From NCBI GenBank assembly GCA_016208315.1, contig JACQYF010000002.1:1-39819 (forward strand): a DNA stretch of 39,819 bases, read 5' to 3'. The DNA is from Chloroflexota bacterium (GTDB lineage: Bacteria > Chloroflexota > Anaerolineae > UBA4142). The notes below the pieces were generated by a model. The model saw only the letters and a list, made by a program, of their open reading frames with translations, made no database searches and was not told the origin of the DNA. A program made the translations under genes and the position numbers. Positions 8,630-17,366 of the stretch are shown here, in pieces. The number at the start of each line of letters is the position of its first letter. The stretch's first letter is position 1.

Positions 8630-9823
8630 CTAATCCCTCATGGCCGCGGCCGGATCTTGACGGCTGATCTTGAGCGCGGGCAAAAGAACGGCGAGGCCTA
8701 CTCCAACCAACCCCAGCGCGAGTCCGCCTGCTCCCAACCCCACCAGGACCGGCGCGGATGGAAAGAGGAACGGCATCCCCAACGAGCGAATGATATAGTC
8801 GCGGAACAAGTACACGCCAAGTGCGGCGAGCGTCAAACCCGACACGGCGCCCCCGGCGGCAAGCAAACCCGCCTCGGCCAGCAGACTTCCGAAAATGTAG
8901 CTTGGCGTCGCGCCGAGGGCGCGGAGCACGCCGATCTCCCGCCGCCGCTCGTTGGCCGCCATCGAAAACACGAGACCGATCATCACTAGACAGAGCACGC
9001 TCGTAATGGTTAGTACGGCGAGCATCCCGCGCACAAGCCCCGCGATCTGGAGCCGGAAAGTCTGGAAAAGTTGTGGGCTTGTGATCGGCATCACGCCGGG
9101 CACTTGGGACAGAATGCGCATGGCAACCTGATTCGGATCGTTTCCGGGCGCGACCCGCACGAGCGCGGCGGAGGCGCTGTCCGGCGGAAGAACGAGTGAT
9201 TGCTCAGCTTGGGTTGCCGAGAGTCGCGCGATATCCTTTGCTGTTTGGAGCGTAAAGAACATCGTCTGGTCGAGATTCGTGCCGGTCGGCTCCAGATTGC
9301 CCTTGAGCGTGAGGAAATAGCCATACACCTTGATGTTTTGCTCGTCGGGCGGCACAAAGACGAAATTGCCGCCGATCGCCTCCCCCAAATCCAGTCCCCC
9401 TGGAAGATGCCGCTCCAGCCAGGGACGAAGCGTGAAATCGCTGTCCGGATCGTACGCCACCAGAAACATCTCCGACGCCGAGCAGCACGAAGCGCCCGTC
9501 AAAGTGGAAAGGTAGAGTTGCGGCGAAATGGCGGCCACGCCCTGCACGCGGCTGATCTCTTTCAGCTTGTCCGCAGGCATCCACACTTGGGTTGGATCGC
9601 CCATCAACAGCGCCGTTTCGACCTTCGACTCGGCGCCTTCGGGGACGACAATAATATCCGCGCCCAATCGCTCGAGCGCCAGTTCCAGACTCGCTTGCGC
9701 GCCGCCCAGGATCATGGTCGTCGAAAGATATAGTCCCGCCACCATCAGCATACACAGGAGCACGATCCAGCTTCGGAACGCGCTGCCGGCGATGTTTCGG
9801 AGAGCAAGTTGAATCGTACTCAT
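8630..9823 (-). CDS. ABC transporter permease, FtsX/MacB fold, with a Cys-Cys motif
   Basis: 397 aa from the ATG at 9823, whose first bases overlap the stop of the DUF4418 gene (ATGA), which points to translational coupling. One N-terminal membrane helix (about 16-38), a large extracytoplasmic domain, then three C-terminal helices: the MacB/FtsX layout. The external domain contains GASCCSAS near residues 107-114 followed by YDPDSDFTLRPWL. From memory this Cys-containing stretch is typical of the permeases found with FTR1/P19-type metal-uptake loci (Campylobacter cj1661 group). Together with the neighbours it suggests metal or thiol-related work rather than lipoprotein sorting. Confidence 0.88.
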   Translation of the reverse strand: MSTIQLALRNIAGSAFRSWIVLLCMLMVAGLYLSTTMILGGAQASLELALERLGADIIVVPEGAESKVETALLMGDPTQVWMPADKLKEISRVQGVAAISPQLYLSTLTGASCCSASEMFLVAYDPDSDFTLRPWLERHLPGGLDLGEAIGGNFVFVPPDEQNIKVYGYFLTLKGNLEPTGTNLDQTMFFTLQTAKDIARLSATQAEQSLVLPPDSASAALVRVAPGNDPNQVAMRILSQVPGVMPITSPQLFQTFRLQIAGLVRGMLAVLTITSVLCLVMIGLVFSMAANERRREIGVLRALGATPSYIFGSLLAEAGLLAAGGAVSGLTLAALGVYLFRDYIIRSLGMPFLFPSAPVLVGLGAGGLALGLVGVGLAVLLPALKISRQDPAAAMRD

Positions 9824-10236
9824 GCTAGTTCCGGCCGGCGTACCGAAAAGATGGACGTGCCCATTCCGACAGCGGCGACAATTACACCCGACAGGATGAG
9901 GATCGGCTGCATGAGCGATTTGCACAGCATCGCGTCATTCGCGCAGACGCCGATGATCACGGTCGGGACGAGGACAACCAACGCTCCCGTGAGCGCGGCC
10001 AGCAGGCCCAAGTTACGCTGCGATTCTCGGCGCTTGCTAAAGCCAACCGCAGCGCCAATGCCGGCGAGGATGATGCCCAAGGCAATCATGGCCTGAGCCG
10101 TCCAGTGACATTTCATGGGAACGGTGTTGCCGTTGGCTAGAGTCAGCGAACGACCTTGTGAGAGGCAATCGGTGAATTGAGGTACGATCGCGATGACGAG
10201 CGCCGCGATCACGAGGATAGCCGCTACGACTTTCAT
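9820..10236 (-). CDS. DUF4418 family membrane protein
   Basis: 138 aa with four hydrophobic segments and the loop GNTVPMKCHWTAQA that marks DUF4418. Start is ATG after AAAAGGAGAG. The function of the family is unknown. It often neighbours FtsX-type ABC genes in metal-related loci, as here. The stop codon overlaps the permease start. Conserved Cys/His (CHW) and two more Cys (ANDAMLC) could bind metal; that is inference. Confidence 0.85.
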   Translation of the reverse strand: MKVVAAILVIAALVIAIVPQFTDCLSQGRSLTLANGNTVPMKCHWTAQAMIALGIILAGIGAAVGFSKRRESQRNLGLLAALTGALVVLVPTVIIGVCANDAMLCKSLMQPILILSGVIVAAVGMGTSIFSVRRPELA

Positions 10237-10274
10237 GAGACACTCTCCTTTTGGCGTTGTGAGTTGCCTGCCTG

Positions 10275-11168
10275 TTATCCGTCTCGAACGATCAAGATGC
10301 CTTTATAATGGTTGTCTTCGCAGTGAAACTCGAAAGTGCCCGCGACCGTCGGAATAAAGTCAAGCACCTGCTTGTCTTGCGGCGACGCTAACCGTAGAAT
10401 TGTCGGCGACGACGGCGACGCGGGAAACACCAGAATGTTGCCGCAGCCGACGCGCCCTAATTGGCGAAAGGTGAGCCGGGCCGCTATTCCCTTTTGCAGA
10501 GCAAAGCGTGCCGGCGAATAGCCGCTAGGCGTGACGATCAGGTTGATTTCTTGGATGCCTTGCGGATTCGTTTTCACTTCGACCGGCGGAGGGGGCGCGG
10601 CCGCGCGAATCGGCGATTTCTCCTTGAGGTAACTAGAGACTTGGCGGTTGGCCGCGGGACCCATCGTCTCGAGAATGCCCAACAATTCCTCTCGCGACAG
10701 CACGCTTCCGGGCGGACTGTAAACTCCAACCCGCACGCTGCCAATATCGGCCCATACCGCCAACGTCTGCTGGCTTTCAGCCCGCAATAGTCCTTTGCCC
10801 CATTTCGTATCAATCGGCAGCGCCCCGATGAGCGTTTCCTGGCTGGCTCGTCCCGGCATCCACTCTCGGACGATTACGGCGCTCGCCGGCCCGCGATATT
10901 CCAACTCGACTGTGGGGCCGCGTCCTGAACTTGGCGGGCTGACCTGGATCTTGACGTTGGCACGGTCCAGGCCTGAGGGAAGGTAGGCCGGAATGAGAAC
11001 CTGGAACGGTAGGCCCGCTTGCGCCGCCAATATGCGCGCCGCTTCGGGGGCGGCCCCTTCAGTCTGCTGCGGGAACAGGAGGTATGCGCCTGCCAGCACG
11101 AACAGGGCAAACAAGATCAGCAATCCAATTCTGATGGCTCGTCGTTTCTGACGGTCCGCTCCTACCAC
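10275..11168 (-). CDS. Membrane-anchored protein with C-terminal cupredoxin-like domain
   Basis: 297 aa, GTG start, 7 nt after the previous gene. Residues about 13-31 form a membrane anchor. The middle (about 50-180) is an uncharacterised domain beginning FQVLIPAYLPSGL, a pattern seen in DUF4367-like extracytoplasmic domains. The last ~95 residues (INLIVTPSGYSPARFALQKGIAARLTF ... FEFHCEDNHYKGILIV, given here in parts) have the cupredoxin fold signature, with Cys in GCGN and the Cys/His pair in FHCEDNH as candidate copper ligands. Probably an envelope copper carrier or sensor serving the adjacent oxidases and transporter. Confidence 0.75.
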   Translation of the reverse strand: MVGADRQKRRAIRIGLLILFALFVLAGAYLLFPQQTEGAAPEAARILAAQAGLPFQVLIPAYLPSGLDRANVKIQVSPPSSGRGPTVELEYRGPASAVIVREWMPGRASQETLIGALPIDTKWGKGLLRAESQQTLAVWADIGSVRVGVYSPPGSVLSREELLGILETMGPAANRQVSSYLKEKSPIRAAAPPPPVEVKTNPQGIQEINLIVTPSGYSPARFALQKGIAARLTFRQLGRVGCGNILVFPASPSSPTILRLASPQDKQVLDFIPTVAGTFEFHCEDNHYKGILIVRDG

Positions 11169-11175
11169 GATTCCC

Positions 11176-12330
11176 TCACTTGAATACGATCAACCAATCG
11201 TACGCCTCACCCGCGCCGACGAGGACTGAACGTCCGGGTAGCCAGTCCAATTGATCCGGTCGCAACCAACCGGGCATATCCATTCTTGTAATTGACCATT
11301 CAAGTGGATTGCGCCGATAAGCGATCACATCATAACGGCTGGAGTCAAGTTTCACGACCTGCGCCCCCATACTCGGATTTATGGTCCTCAAGAGCACTCG
11401 CTGGCCCGCCGGAATGAGTAGCGGCTGCCACGGTGAGTCTTGCGGCCGGCTCGATGCGCTGCCTGCTTGCGTCTGCAGGGCCGGCAGGACCACGAGCCAT
11501 TCTTGATCGAAGCGCTCGCTCGCGAGTTCGCCGCCCGTGTCAGAATTGGGACCACCACGCGCCGCAGGATCGCCCAGGTTGTACACAATCAACGCGCCGT
11601 CTAACTTCATCTCAGGCGCTCCACCCATTTCGGTCATGTCCATCGAGCCCATCGTGCCCATGCAGCACATGCAGCCCATCATGCCGGTCATGCCGCTCAT
11701 GCCACTCATATTCGCCATGTCGCCCATCGCGCCGTAGGCAAATGTCCCCGGACGTGATGGACTGAAAAGATAGACAACCACGTTGCCCGATTCTGGATCT
11801 CCCGGCTGTACCGGTATCGCAAGACGCGCAGTTTCAGGGACGGCGGCCTCCTGCCCGAGCGCATTCAAGCCGCGCAATTCGATGCCGATCGGGTCGGATG
11901 GGGCGTCGGGACTGGACCCTCCCAAGTTCTTGAAACGGATTTCCACCAGATCGCCGGCTTCCGCCCAGATGATTGGACCGGGGTATTGGGCCTGGCCGAC
12001 GAGTGCCGCTTCACTCGGAGTAATCGCGCCGGCAGTCGGCGCGGGCGGTCCTTCTGGAATTATCTTGACACTACCGTCGTCTGCGCGGTACGTCATTGGC
12101 GCATTCTGCAACCCGCCGACGAGTCCGTAAAAACGCACGCGCTCTCCGCTTGGTGAGATTAGGAAACCGTCCGTGGCAAAGAGGTAAAACGTGCGAACCG
12201 CGCCAATCCGTCTTTCGTTCCCCGACGGCCACCGGCTGAGAGAGATCGTGACGAGCACAAGCAACAGCGCGACGAGCACTATCGCCTTGGCCAGCTTCGA
12301 CTTGAGCGCGCCAGAAATGTGTTCAGACAT
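11176..12330 (-). CDS. Degenerate multicopper-oxidase-like protein with Met/Cys-rich loop
   Basis: 384 aa, one N-terminal membrane helix (about 15-33). The body follows a multicopper oxidase N-terminal domain: YPGPIIWAEAGDLVEIRFKN, then GIELRGLN where the copper-binding HxHG is expected, and GTFAYGAMGD where GTxWYHSH is expected. The histidines are thus replaced. A loop at about 203-235 is packed with Met and includes GCMCCMG, a plausible Cu(I) site. It may have swapped oxidase chemistry for copper binding or chaperoning. It is the first structural gene of the operon, 174 nt after the regulator gene. No clear Shine-Dalgarno sequence is seen, so the start is less certain. Confidence 0.75.
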   Translation of the reverse strand: MSEHISGALKSKLAKAIVLVALLLVLVTISLSRWPSGNERRIGAVRTFYLFATDGFLISPSGERVRFYGLVGGLQNAPMTYRADDGSVKIIPEGPPAPTAGAITPSEAALVGQAQYPGPIIWAEAGDLVEIRFKNLGGSSPDAPSDPIGIELRGLNALGQEAAVPETARLAIPVQPGDPESGNVVVYLFSPSRPGTFAYGAMGDMANMSGMSGMTGMMGCMCCMGTMGSMDMTEMGGAPEMKLDGALIVYNLGDPAARGGPNSDTGGELASERFDQEWLVVLPALQTQAGSASSRPQDSPWQPLLIPAGQRVLLRTINPSMGAQVVKLDSSRYDVIAYRRNPLEWSITRMDMPGWLRPDQLDWLPGRSVLVGAGEAYDWLIVFK

Positions 12331-12373
12331 ATCGCAAGGTCGTCGGAAATACGCTTCGCAGACAAAAATAATC

Positions 12374-12427
12374 GGCTCACGTCAGAGCAAAGCAGCAACC
12401 GTTCTGCTGCTTGGCCCGACGTGAGCC
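12374..12427 (-). terminator. Nested hairpin with T-rich tail, downstream of the XRE gene
   Basis: GGCTCACGTC (12374-12383) and GACGTGAGCC (12418-12427) pair exactly; inside, AAGCAGCA pairs with TGCTGCTT. On the minus strand GATTATTTTTG follows. It fits an intrinsic terminator for the XRE gene, or an attenuator or operator in the leader of the metal operon. Confidence 0.65.
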
Positions 12428-12431
12428 AACT

Positions 12432-12449
12432 CGGCTCCGCATGGAGCCG
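12432..12449. repeat. Short CGGCTCC/GGAGCCG hairpin
   Basis: CGGCTCC-GCAT-GGAGCCG, next to the larger hairpin. The same stem is the core of the palindromes at 6014-6060 and 39054-39103. Confidence 0.55.
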
Positions 12450-12503
12450 CTGAATCTCGCCGATACCCTGATCGGGCGGGCACACTAGCGAGACGACAAT
12501 AGG

Positions 12504-13199
12504 TCATTCCCGTTCCGAAAAGTGCTGTTCGGTCGGACGGTCGCGCGCATCGGTCGGATACATGGCCAGGAGATTCCTGGATTGGGTCTCGCCCACGTTC
12601 TGCCAGCGATGCGGCAGATGCGACTCGAATAGCAAACTGTCACCCGGTTCGAGCAGATAGGCGCATTGTTCAATCGTGTAAAGCAAGCGACCTTCCAAGC
12701 AATAGACAAATTCGTAGCCGGTGTGAGCGCATACCTGAGAACCACTGCCGGCCAGCGGCTCCAGCGTCACGAGAAAGGGCTCGACGGCATGGTCGGTCAA
12801 GCCCGCTCCCAAATCTTCCAAGACGCCGTGCGCGATCAGGGCTCTCGGTCGCTGCCCCGCTTTAAGATGAGCGATGTTGTTCTTGGGACCCTCGGTTTCG
12901 AAAAACGCCGTGATTGGGACGTCCAGCCCCCGAGCAATACGCTGCAGCGTGCTAACACTTGGCGAGGTTCTCCCGTTCTCAATTAGACTGAGCGTATTCA
13001 TTGCCAGACCGCATTTGCCCGCCAGCGCTCGAATAGACAGGTCGCGCTCATCGCGGAGGCCCCGGAGCCGATGCCCCACGCTAATCTCGGGCGGAGCAGT
13101 CGTCTCGAGGGCCGGCGGTCGTGCGACGCAGTTCGCGTCCGGTGCTTGCACTGGCCTCACGTGCTCGCGGTTCACCTTGACCGGTAGTTTGACTGTCAT
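12504..13199 (-). CDS. XRE-family regulator with C-terminal cupin
   Basis: 231 aa. After a ~38-residue N-terminal extension, a helix-turn-helix domain (VGHRLRGLRDERDLSIRALAGKCGL then TLSLIENGRTSPSVSTLQRIARGL) spans about 43-98. The C-terminal part (about 140-215) is a cupin (LEPLAGSGSQVCAHTGYEFVY ... LEPGDSLLFESHLPHRWQN, given in parts), a ligand- or metal-binding beta barrel. XRE-cupin proteins are usually repressors that respond to small molecules or metals. Located directly upstream of the metal operon on the same strand, it is the obvious candidate regulator. Its C-terminus carries two His that could bind a metal (SHLPHRW). Confidence 0.88.
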   Translation of the reverse strand: MTVKLPVKVNREHVRPVQAPDANCVARPPALETTAPPEISVGHRLRGLRDERDLSIRALAGKCGLAMNTLSLIENGRTSPSVSTLQRIARGLDVPITAFFETEGPKNNIAHLKAGQRPRALIAHGVLEDLGAGLTDHAVEPFLVTLEPLAGSGSQVCAHTGYEFVYCLEGRLLYTIEQCAYLLEPGDSLLFESHLPHRWQNVGETQSRNLLAMYPTDARDRPTEQHFSERE

Positions 13200-13532
13200 C
13201 CAGCCCCCAATGAATCACGCCTTTTGTCCATTATTCTGAGGAATAGGCGACCGGCAGCGAGGGGAAATCACCAACTTTCTGGTCACCCGTCTCGATTCAA
13301 TTCAAAGATTACAACTATAGCCGTTGAGGCGCAATTGGGTCTTTCCCTACCTTCGGAGCGGAATCACCCTACGAAGGACATTGGTCCGTCTGATTCAAAC
13401 GGTACCACGTTGAACGGTCAGGGGACATCATAAATTGACGGGGTGCTGGTGGGTTCAATGTTCTCCAGCGCGCGGTAATTGCTGGACATAATAAGAGGAT
13501 GCCCTGCCGGATGGAACTGACAGGGCATTTTG
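13200..13532. other. Intergenic region with small palindromes, no gene seen
   Basis: About 330 bases between the XRE start and the ROK stop. It contains TATTC-TGAG-GAATA (13232-13245), a possible operator next to the regulator start, and a TGCCCTG/CAGGGCA hairpin (13500-13506, 13521-13527) at the ROK 3' end, with TTTTG on its plus-strand side. A 69-codon frame inside has no codon pattern or binding site that I trust. Confidence 0.5.
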
Positions 13533-14426
13533 CTATTTGGCGACTTGCCGCGCCAGCGCAATCGCGCCTAACACTCCGGCGCGCTTGCCCAACGCGGGCG
13601 AGACGATGTGGCGCTCGATCTCGTCTTGGATCTCGCGCGCGTGCACATAGTCGTTCAAGAATTGTTGGGTATGCCGGCGAATCAATGCCAACAGCCCCGG
13701 CTGCTGCATCACGCCGCCGCCCAAGATGATGCGCTGCGGCGACAGGATACCAGTATAATTCGCCAGCGCGAGCGCAAGGTACTTGGCTTCTAGCTCCCAC
13801 GCGGGATGGTCTGCGGGCAAATCCTCGCCGCGCTTTCTCCAACGTTTCTCGATGGCGGGACCGGATGCCAATCCCTCTAGGCAGTCGCCGTGATATGGGC
13901 AAGAACCCTCGAACGGATCAACCTCTCGATTGTGCGGAACGAAAATGTGGCCCATCTCGGGATGAATCAGACCGTGCAGCAATTCGCCGTTGACGAGCGC
14001 CCCGCCGCCAATCCCCGTGCCAATCGTCAAGTAGATGAAATTGTCCAGCCCTTGCGCGCTGCCCCACTGATGCTCGCCAAGCGCGGCGGCATTCACGTCC
14101 GTATCAAAACCAACGGGCACGCCGAGCGCGCGCTGAATCGTCCCCGCAAAATCGCTATTCGCCCAGCCCGGCTTGGGCGTTGTGGTGATAAAACCAAAAG
14201 TGGGCGATGCCGGATTCGGGTCTACCGGCCCAAACGAGCCGATGCCCACCGCGACTGGTCGGTCGCCGCCGCGGTGCTGCCGAAAAAAATCAATCGCCTG
14301 CGCAATAGTATTGGCTGGGGTGGTCGTCGCAAATTGCGTGATGGCTCTTAGGTCGTCCGGCCCCGTGCCGACCGCGCAAACGAATTTTGTGCCCCCTGCT
14401 TCAATGCCGCCATAGACACTGCCCAC
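13533..14426 (-). CDS. ROK-family sugar kinase, fructokinase-like
   Basis: 297 aa from the GTG at 14426, which puts [10 protein letters not shown] at the N-terminus as in the family. The frame is open to 14483, but those codons are heptamer repeat. Phosphate-binding GIEAGGTK, sugar-site [23 protein letters not shown] and the zinc-site pattern [21 protein letters not shown] are all visible. That His/Cys arrangement matches fructokinases of the YdhR/ScrK type rather than glucokinases. Predicted reaction: ATP-dependent phosphorylation of fructose (or a related hexose) in the cytoplasm. The start overlaps the end of the DUF1361 gene by way of the repeat. Confidence 0.87.
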   Translation of the reverse strand: MGSVYGGIEAGGTKFVCAVGTGPDDLRAITQFATTTPANTIAQAIDFFRQHRGGDRPVAVGIGSFGPVDPNPASPTFGFITTTPKPGWANSDFAGTIQRALGVPVGFDTDVNAAALGEHQWGSAQGLDNFIYLTIGTGIGGGALVNGELLHGLIHPEMGHIFVPHNREVDPFEGSCPYHGDCLEGLASGPAIEKRWRKRGEDLPADHPAWELEAKYLALALANYTGILSPQRIILGGGVMQQPGLLALIRRHTQQFLNDYVHAREIQDEIERHIVSPALGKRAGVLGAIALARQVAK

Positions 14427-14466
14427 TTCCAACTTCCAACTTCTAATTTCTAACTTCCAATTTCCT
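14425..14466. repeat. Heptamer tandem repeat (ACTTCCA)n at a gene junction
   Basis: Six units on the plus strand: ACTTCCA x2, ACTTCTA, ATTTCTA, ACTTCCA, ATTTCCT. It contains the stop codon of the DUF1361 gene and the GTG start of the ROK kinase. The same heptamer family recurs at 34985-35085. Confidence 0.8.
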
Positions 14467-15141
14467 GTGTTCGATAGACACAAACGTCACGTAGCAGACA
14501 AGCATGAACGCGGCGAAGAGCAACGTAAAGCCCAGCGCCTGCTGGTAATGGAGCGGATTCGCGATCCGGACTCCGAGACCCACCAAGACGATTTGCGGTC
14601 GAGTGAACAGATCCCACGAGTTCAAATTCAAAAACCGCCCCAGATAAATCCCCAGCCCGCTTAACGCGATCGTGCTGAGGGCAAATAGCCAACTAGCCGC
14701 GCCGCCCAAAAATCGGCGGACGATGCTTTGCATCTGGCTCAACGAAGCCATGCCGAGAAAGACACCGGTCCACGCGAAGGTCGCCAGCATGGCAATGTCG
14801 TACCAGACTGGCACGGGCGCGCGCTCGTCGAGGTGCAGAATGTCCGTCACGAGGTAGGGCGCGTTCGGCAGAAAGATCAACCACACAAAGCCAGGGAGCA
14901 GGATGAGCCACCACGCCTTGGGCTGACGCCGGTGCAGCAAAATCGCCGCGAGACTGCACAAGTATGGAACCCACGCGAGAAAGAGATTCCAAAGCAGAAA
15001 CCACAACGTCATCCGCTGGCTCAAGTAGACACGCCCGGCGAAAATCCCGACGGCGAGCAAACTCGAGAGCACAAGCGGGTAGAGCAGTTGGCTGAGAAAG
15101 AAACGATGAACTTTGACTATGTTGTTCAACCCAGCGGACAT
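14443..15141 (-). CDS. DUF1361 family integral membrane protein
   Basis: 232 aa with about six or seven hydrophobic segments. The hallmark [13 protein letters not shown] and [14 protein letters not shown] segments identify DUF1361. Start ATG follows AAGGAGG. Function of the family is not established. The last residues (KLEVRN) are encoded by a heptamer repeat, so the natural C-terminus has probably been altered. It begins 12 nt after the alpha-galactosidase gene and may be cotranscribed with it. Confidence 0.88.
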   Translation of the reverse strand: MSAGLNNIVKVHRFFLSQLLYPLVLSSLLAVGIFAGRVYLSQRMTLWFLLWNLFLAWVPYLCSLAAILLHRRQPKAWWLILLPGFVWLIFLPNAPYLVTDILHLDERAPVPVWYDIAMLATFAWTGVFLGMASLSQMQSIVRRFLGGAASWLFALSTIALSGLGIYLGRFLNLNSWDLFTRPQIVLVGLGVRIANPLHYQQALGFTLLFAAFMLVCYVTFVSIEHRKLEVRN

Positions 15142-15153
15142 TCCGCCTCCTTA

Positions 15154-17289
15154 CTACAAACTAGCGATTGTGATAATAAGCGATGGACTACTGGGATCGT
15201 TCGCAATTTCTACCCCCTGTTCCATCCACTGCTGTCCCGTTCCCTCTTGTTCAATCGAACGGTCATCCGATTGTAACCGATAAACCCGTTCCGGCGCAAG
15301 TCCCTGTAACGACACATGGCAATTGTCCCGCGGCGCCGCGCCCTGGAAGAAGAACACCACGCCGCGCTCCTCACCCGGTTGGAAAAACTCGACCGCATCC
15401 GGCTCCCCGGCCGGCTGTAAGTTTTGCGGCGCGAGCAGCTTGGTTTGCGGTAAGAGGTGATACATTTGACCGGCGAGCAGAGGCCGCAGATTCTTGTAGC
15501 GCACGATCTCCTCCGCGACCACGCCGCGTTGTTCCGCGCTCAGCCACGCCAACGGAACGGACAAGCCGAACGCGCCCATCATCCGGCTGCGCAGCCACGC
15601 GCGCAACTGCGCGGGACTCGCGTTGGCGATGTGTTCCCAGTACGACTCGACTAGCCACGCGTTGAGATACTCGGGTGGGAAAGGATAACTCGCGCCCGCG
15701 AAATAATGGCGCACGCGAAAACTCGGCTCGGTGTCGTCCACCATCCATTGGACATCGGTGCGCCGCAGCAGTCCAAAATCCATGCGATGCCCACCGCTCG
15801 CGCAATTTTCAATGACGAGATGCGGAAACTGGGCGCGCAAATAATCGAGAATTTCGTACAGCCCGTGGACGTGCGCGTACTCTCGATCGCGCACCTCGCC
15901 GGGCGGGTCGCACGAGAGCCACAGATTGTTGTCCCACTTGAGCCAGTCAACATGATAATCCTGAACGATGCGCGCGAGCCACTGCTTGGCCCATTCGCGC
16001 GCGCCGGGATGGCCGAAACAGACGCGCGCGTTCTGCGGCAGCCCTTCCGGCGGCGGCGCGTCAAACGGCGTGCGCGGCGACAGCCACTCGAACGGGATGT
16101 CCGTGCCCGGTCCCGCGTACTTCAAATCCACGCGCTCCGGCTCGACCCACAGCCCGAATTTCAGACCCTTGCCGTGAACGTAATCCGCAAACGCGGCCAG
16201 CCCCGATGGGAATTTTTCCCGATTCTCGCGCCACGTGCCGAGACCGAAACTGAAATCCGCCTCGCGCGGCGAACCCGCGTACCAACCCGCGTCAATGCAA
16301 AACGCTTCCAGCCCCAACTCCGCCGCGATGTCCACCGCTTGGCGCAACTGCGCCTCGTCAATGTTCGTGTAATGCGCGAACCACGAGTTGTAGTGCGCCC
16401 ACGGAAAATCGGCGGGGCGCGTCATCAGATAACGCCGCGCGAAATCGTGCGTCACGTTCGCCGCGTCTTCGAGGTTGCCGTGGTAAAAGGCGAAAAACCG
16501 TCGCGGCGTTTCAAAGGATTCGCCCGGCGCGAGATCGCGGCGAATATCGTTCAGGACGTTTTCGAGCTGGGTGCTGCCACCCTGGCAATTAAACCGCGTC
16601 CACCACGCGCCCGACCATTCGATGCCCGCGACGATGCCTTCGTTCCGATCATACGCGTGCAACGCGTACCAGCCGAGATTCTCTTCCGACGAGCGCCCCC
16701 TTGAGTACAAATCGAAAACTGTCCCGTCGCTCAAGGGATGCGCGCTCAGATACAGCACCGCGCTGGTCGGCGGATCACCGCCCGCGGGCGCGTCGAGTCC
16801 CTGGATTCGGAAAAGCCAGAGGTTGCCGGGCAAAGCGAGCGAGGAATTCAGCGCGGTGAGATCGCGCAGCGGTGAATCGCCGGCATTCTCGACGGCAAGC
16901 CACTGCTCGACGACGCTTGTTTCGGGGAAGGCGACGTAATGACGGTGGATGCGGAGCGCGCCGCGCGCCAACGAAACGCGCAGTTCGAGCGCGCCGTTCG
17001 CGTGGGTGCGCGTCTCGTAGCCGACGTATCGCAAATTCGCGGCGGTAGAGGAAATCATCTCTGCGCCCAATTGGATCGCGAACTCGCCGCTCGCGTCCGA
17101 CGCGATCCACGAATTGCCGCTCGATTTGTTCTCCCAATGCAACAGCCGCAACCCCTTGCGCGCTTGGAATTGCAGGCGATAGCCAACCTGTTTCGTGCCG
17201 ATTTCCCAAATGCGCCTGCTCTTCTGATGGGCGACATACGCATCTTGGGATTTTGCGACGATCGTGCCGGGGATGGTGGACTTGGCCAT
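15154..17289 (-). CDS. Alpha-galactosidase, GH36
   Basis: 711 aa, ATG preceded by AAAGGAG. The beta-sandwich N-domain is followed by the (beta/alpha)8 domain from about residue 310: WFAHYTNIDE, FCIDAGWYAG, GLKFGLWVEPERV. The nucleophile Asp lies in WLKWDNN (about 453), then NCASGGHRMDFG, and the acid/base Asp in WMVDDTEP (about 518). It should release alpha-linked galactose from oligosaccharides such as melibiose or raffinose. No signal peptide is seen, so it is cytoplasmic. Related activities such as alpha-N-acetylgalactosaminidase cannot be excluded. The gene follows the 6-phosphogluconolactonase gene across a palindromic element. Confidence 0.9.
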   Translation of the reverse strand: MAKSTIPGTIVAKSQDAYVAHQKSRRIWEIGTKQVGYRLQFQARKGLRLLHWENKSSGNSWIASDASGEFAIQLGAEMISSTAANLRYVGYETRTHANGALELRVSLARGALRIHRHYVAFPETSVVEQWLAVENAGDSPLRDLTALNSSLALPGNLWLFRIQGLDAPAGGDPPTSAVLYLSAHPLSDGTVFDLYSRGRSSEENLGWYALHAYDRNEGIVAGIEWSGAWWTRFNCQGGSTQLENVLNDIRRDLAPGESFETPRRFFAFYHGNLEDAANVTHDFARRYLMTRPADFPWAHYNSWFAHYTNIDEAQLRQAVDIAAELGLEAFCIDAGWYAGSPREADFSFGLGTWRENREKFPSGLAAFADYVHGKGLKFGLWVEPERVDLKYAGPGTDIPFEWLSPRTPFDAPPPEGLPQNARVCFGHPGAREWAKQWLARIVQDYHVDWLKWDNNLWLSCDPPGEVRDREYAHVHGLYEILDYLRAQFPHLVIENCASGGHRMDFGLLRRTDVQWMVDDTEPSFRVRHYFAGASYPFPPEYLNAWLVESYWEHIANASPAQLRAWLRSRMMGAFGLSVPLAWLSAEQRGVVAEEIVRYKNLRPLLAGQMYHLLPQTKLLAPQNLQPAGEPDAVEFFQPGEERGVVFFFQGAAPRDNCHVSLQGLAPERVYRLQSDDRSIEQEGTGQQWMEQGVEIANDPSSPSLIITIASL

Positions 17290-17310
17290 GGTGGACGGCT
17301 CCTTTAAGCT

Positions 17311-17364
17311 TGTAGGGGCGGGGTCGCCCCGCCCTGGATTGGGCGGGGCGACCCCGCCCCTACA
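17311..17364. repeat. GC-rich perfect inverted repeat (TGTAGGGGCGGGGT type)
   Basis: Two 24-nt arms (17311-17334, 17341-17364) are exactly complementary around the 6-nt loop TGGATT. It fills most of the gap between the lactonase stop and the alpha-galactosidase leader. From memory, TGTAGGGGCG... repeats of this kind are dispersed in many bacterial genomes; it may be a mobile palindrome and can also terminate transcription. Confidence 0.8.
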
Positions 17365-17366
17365 GG

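Noticed and set aside
13224..13433. 69-codon frame between the XRE and ROK genes
   Set aside because: No ribosome binding site, domain or codon pattern like the neighbours.
13410..13450. Possible insertion-sequence end (AGGGGACATCATAAATTGACGG)
   Set aside because: Resembles some IS termini, but no inverted partner, target duplication or transposase remnant was found nearby.
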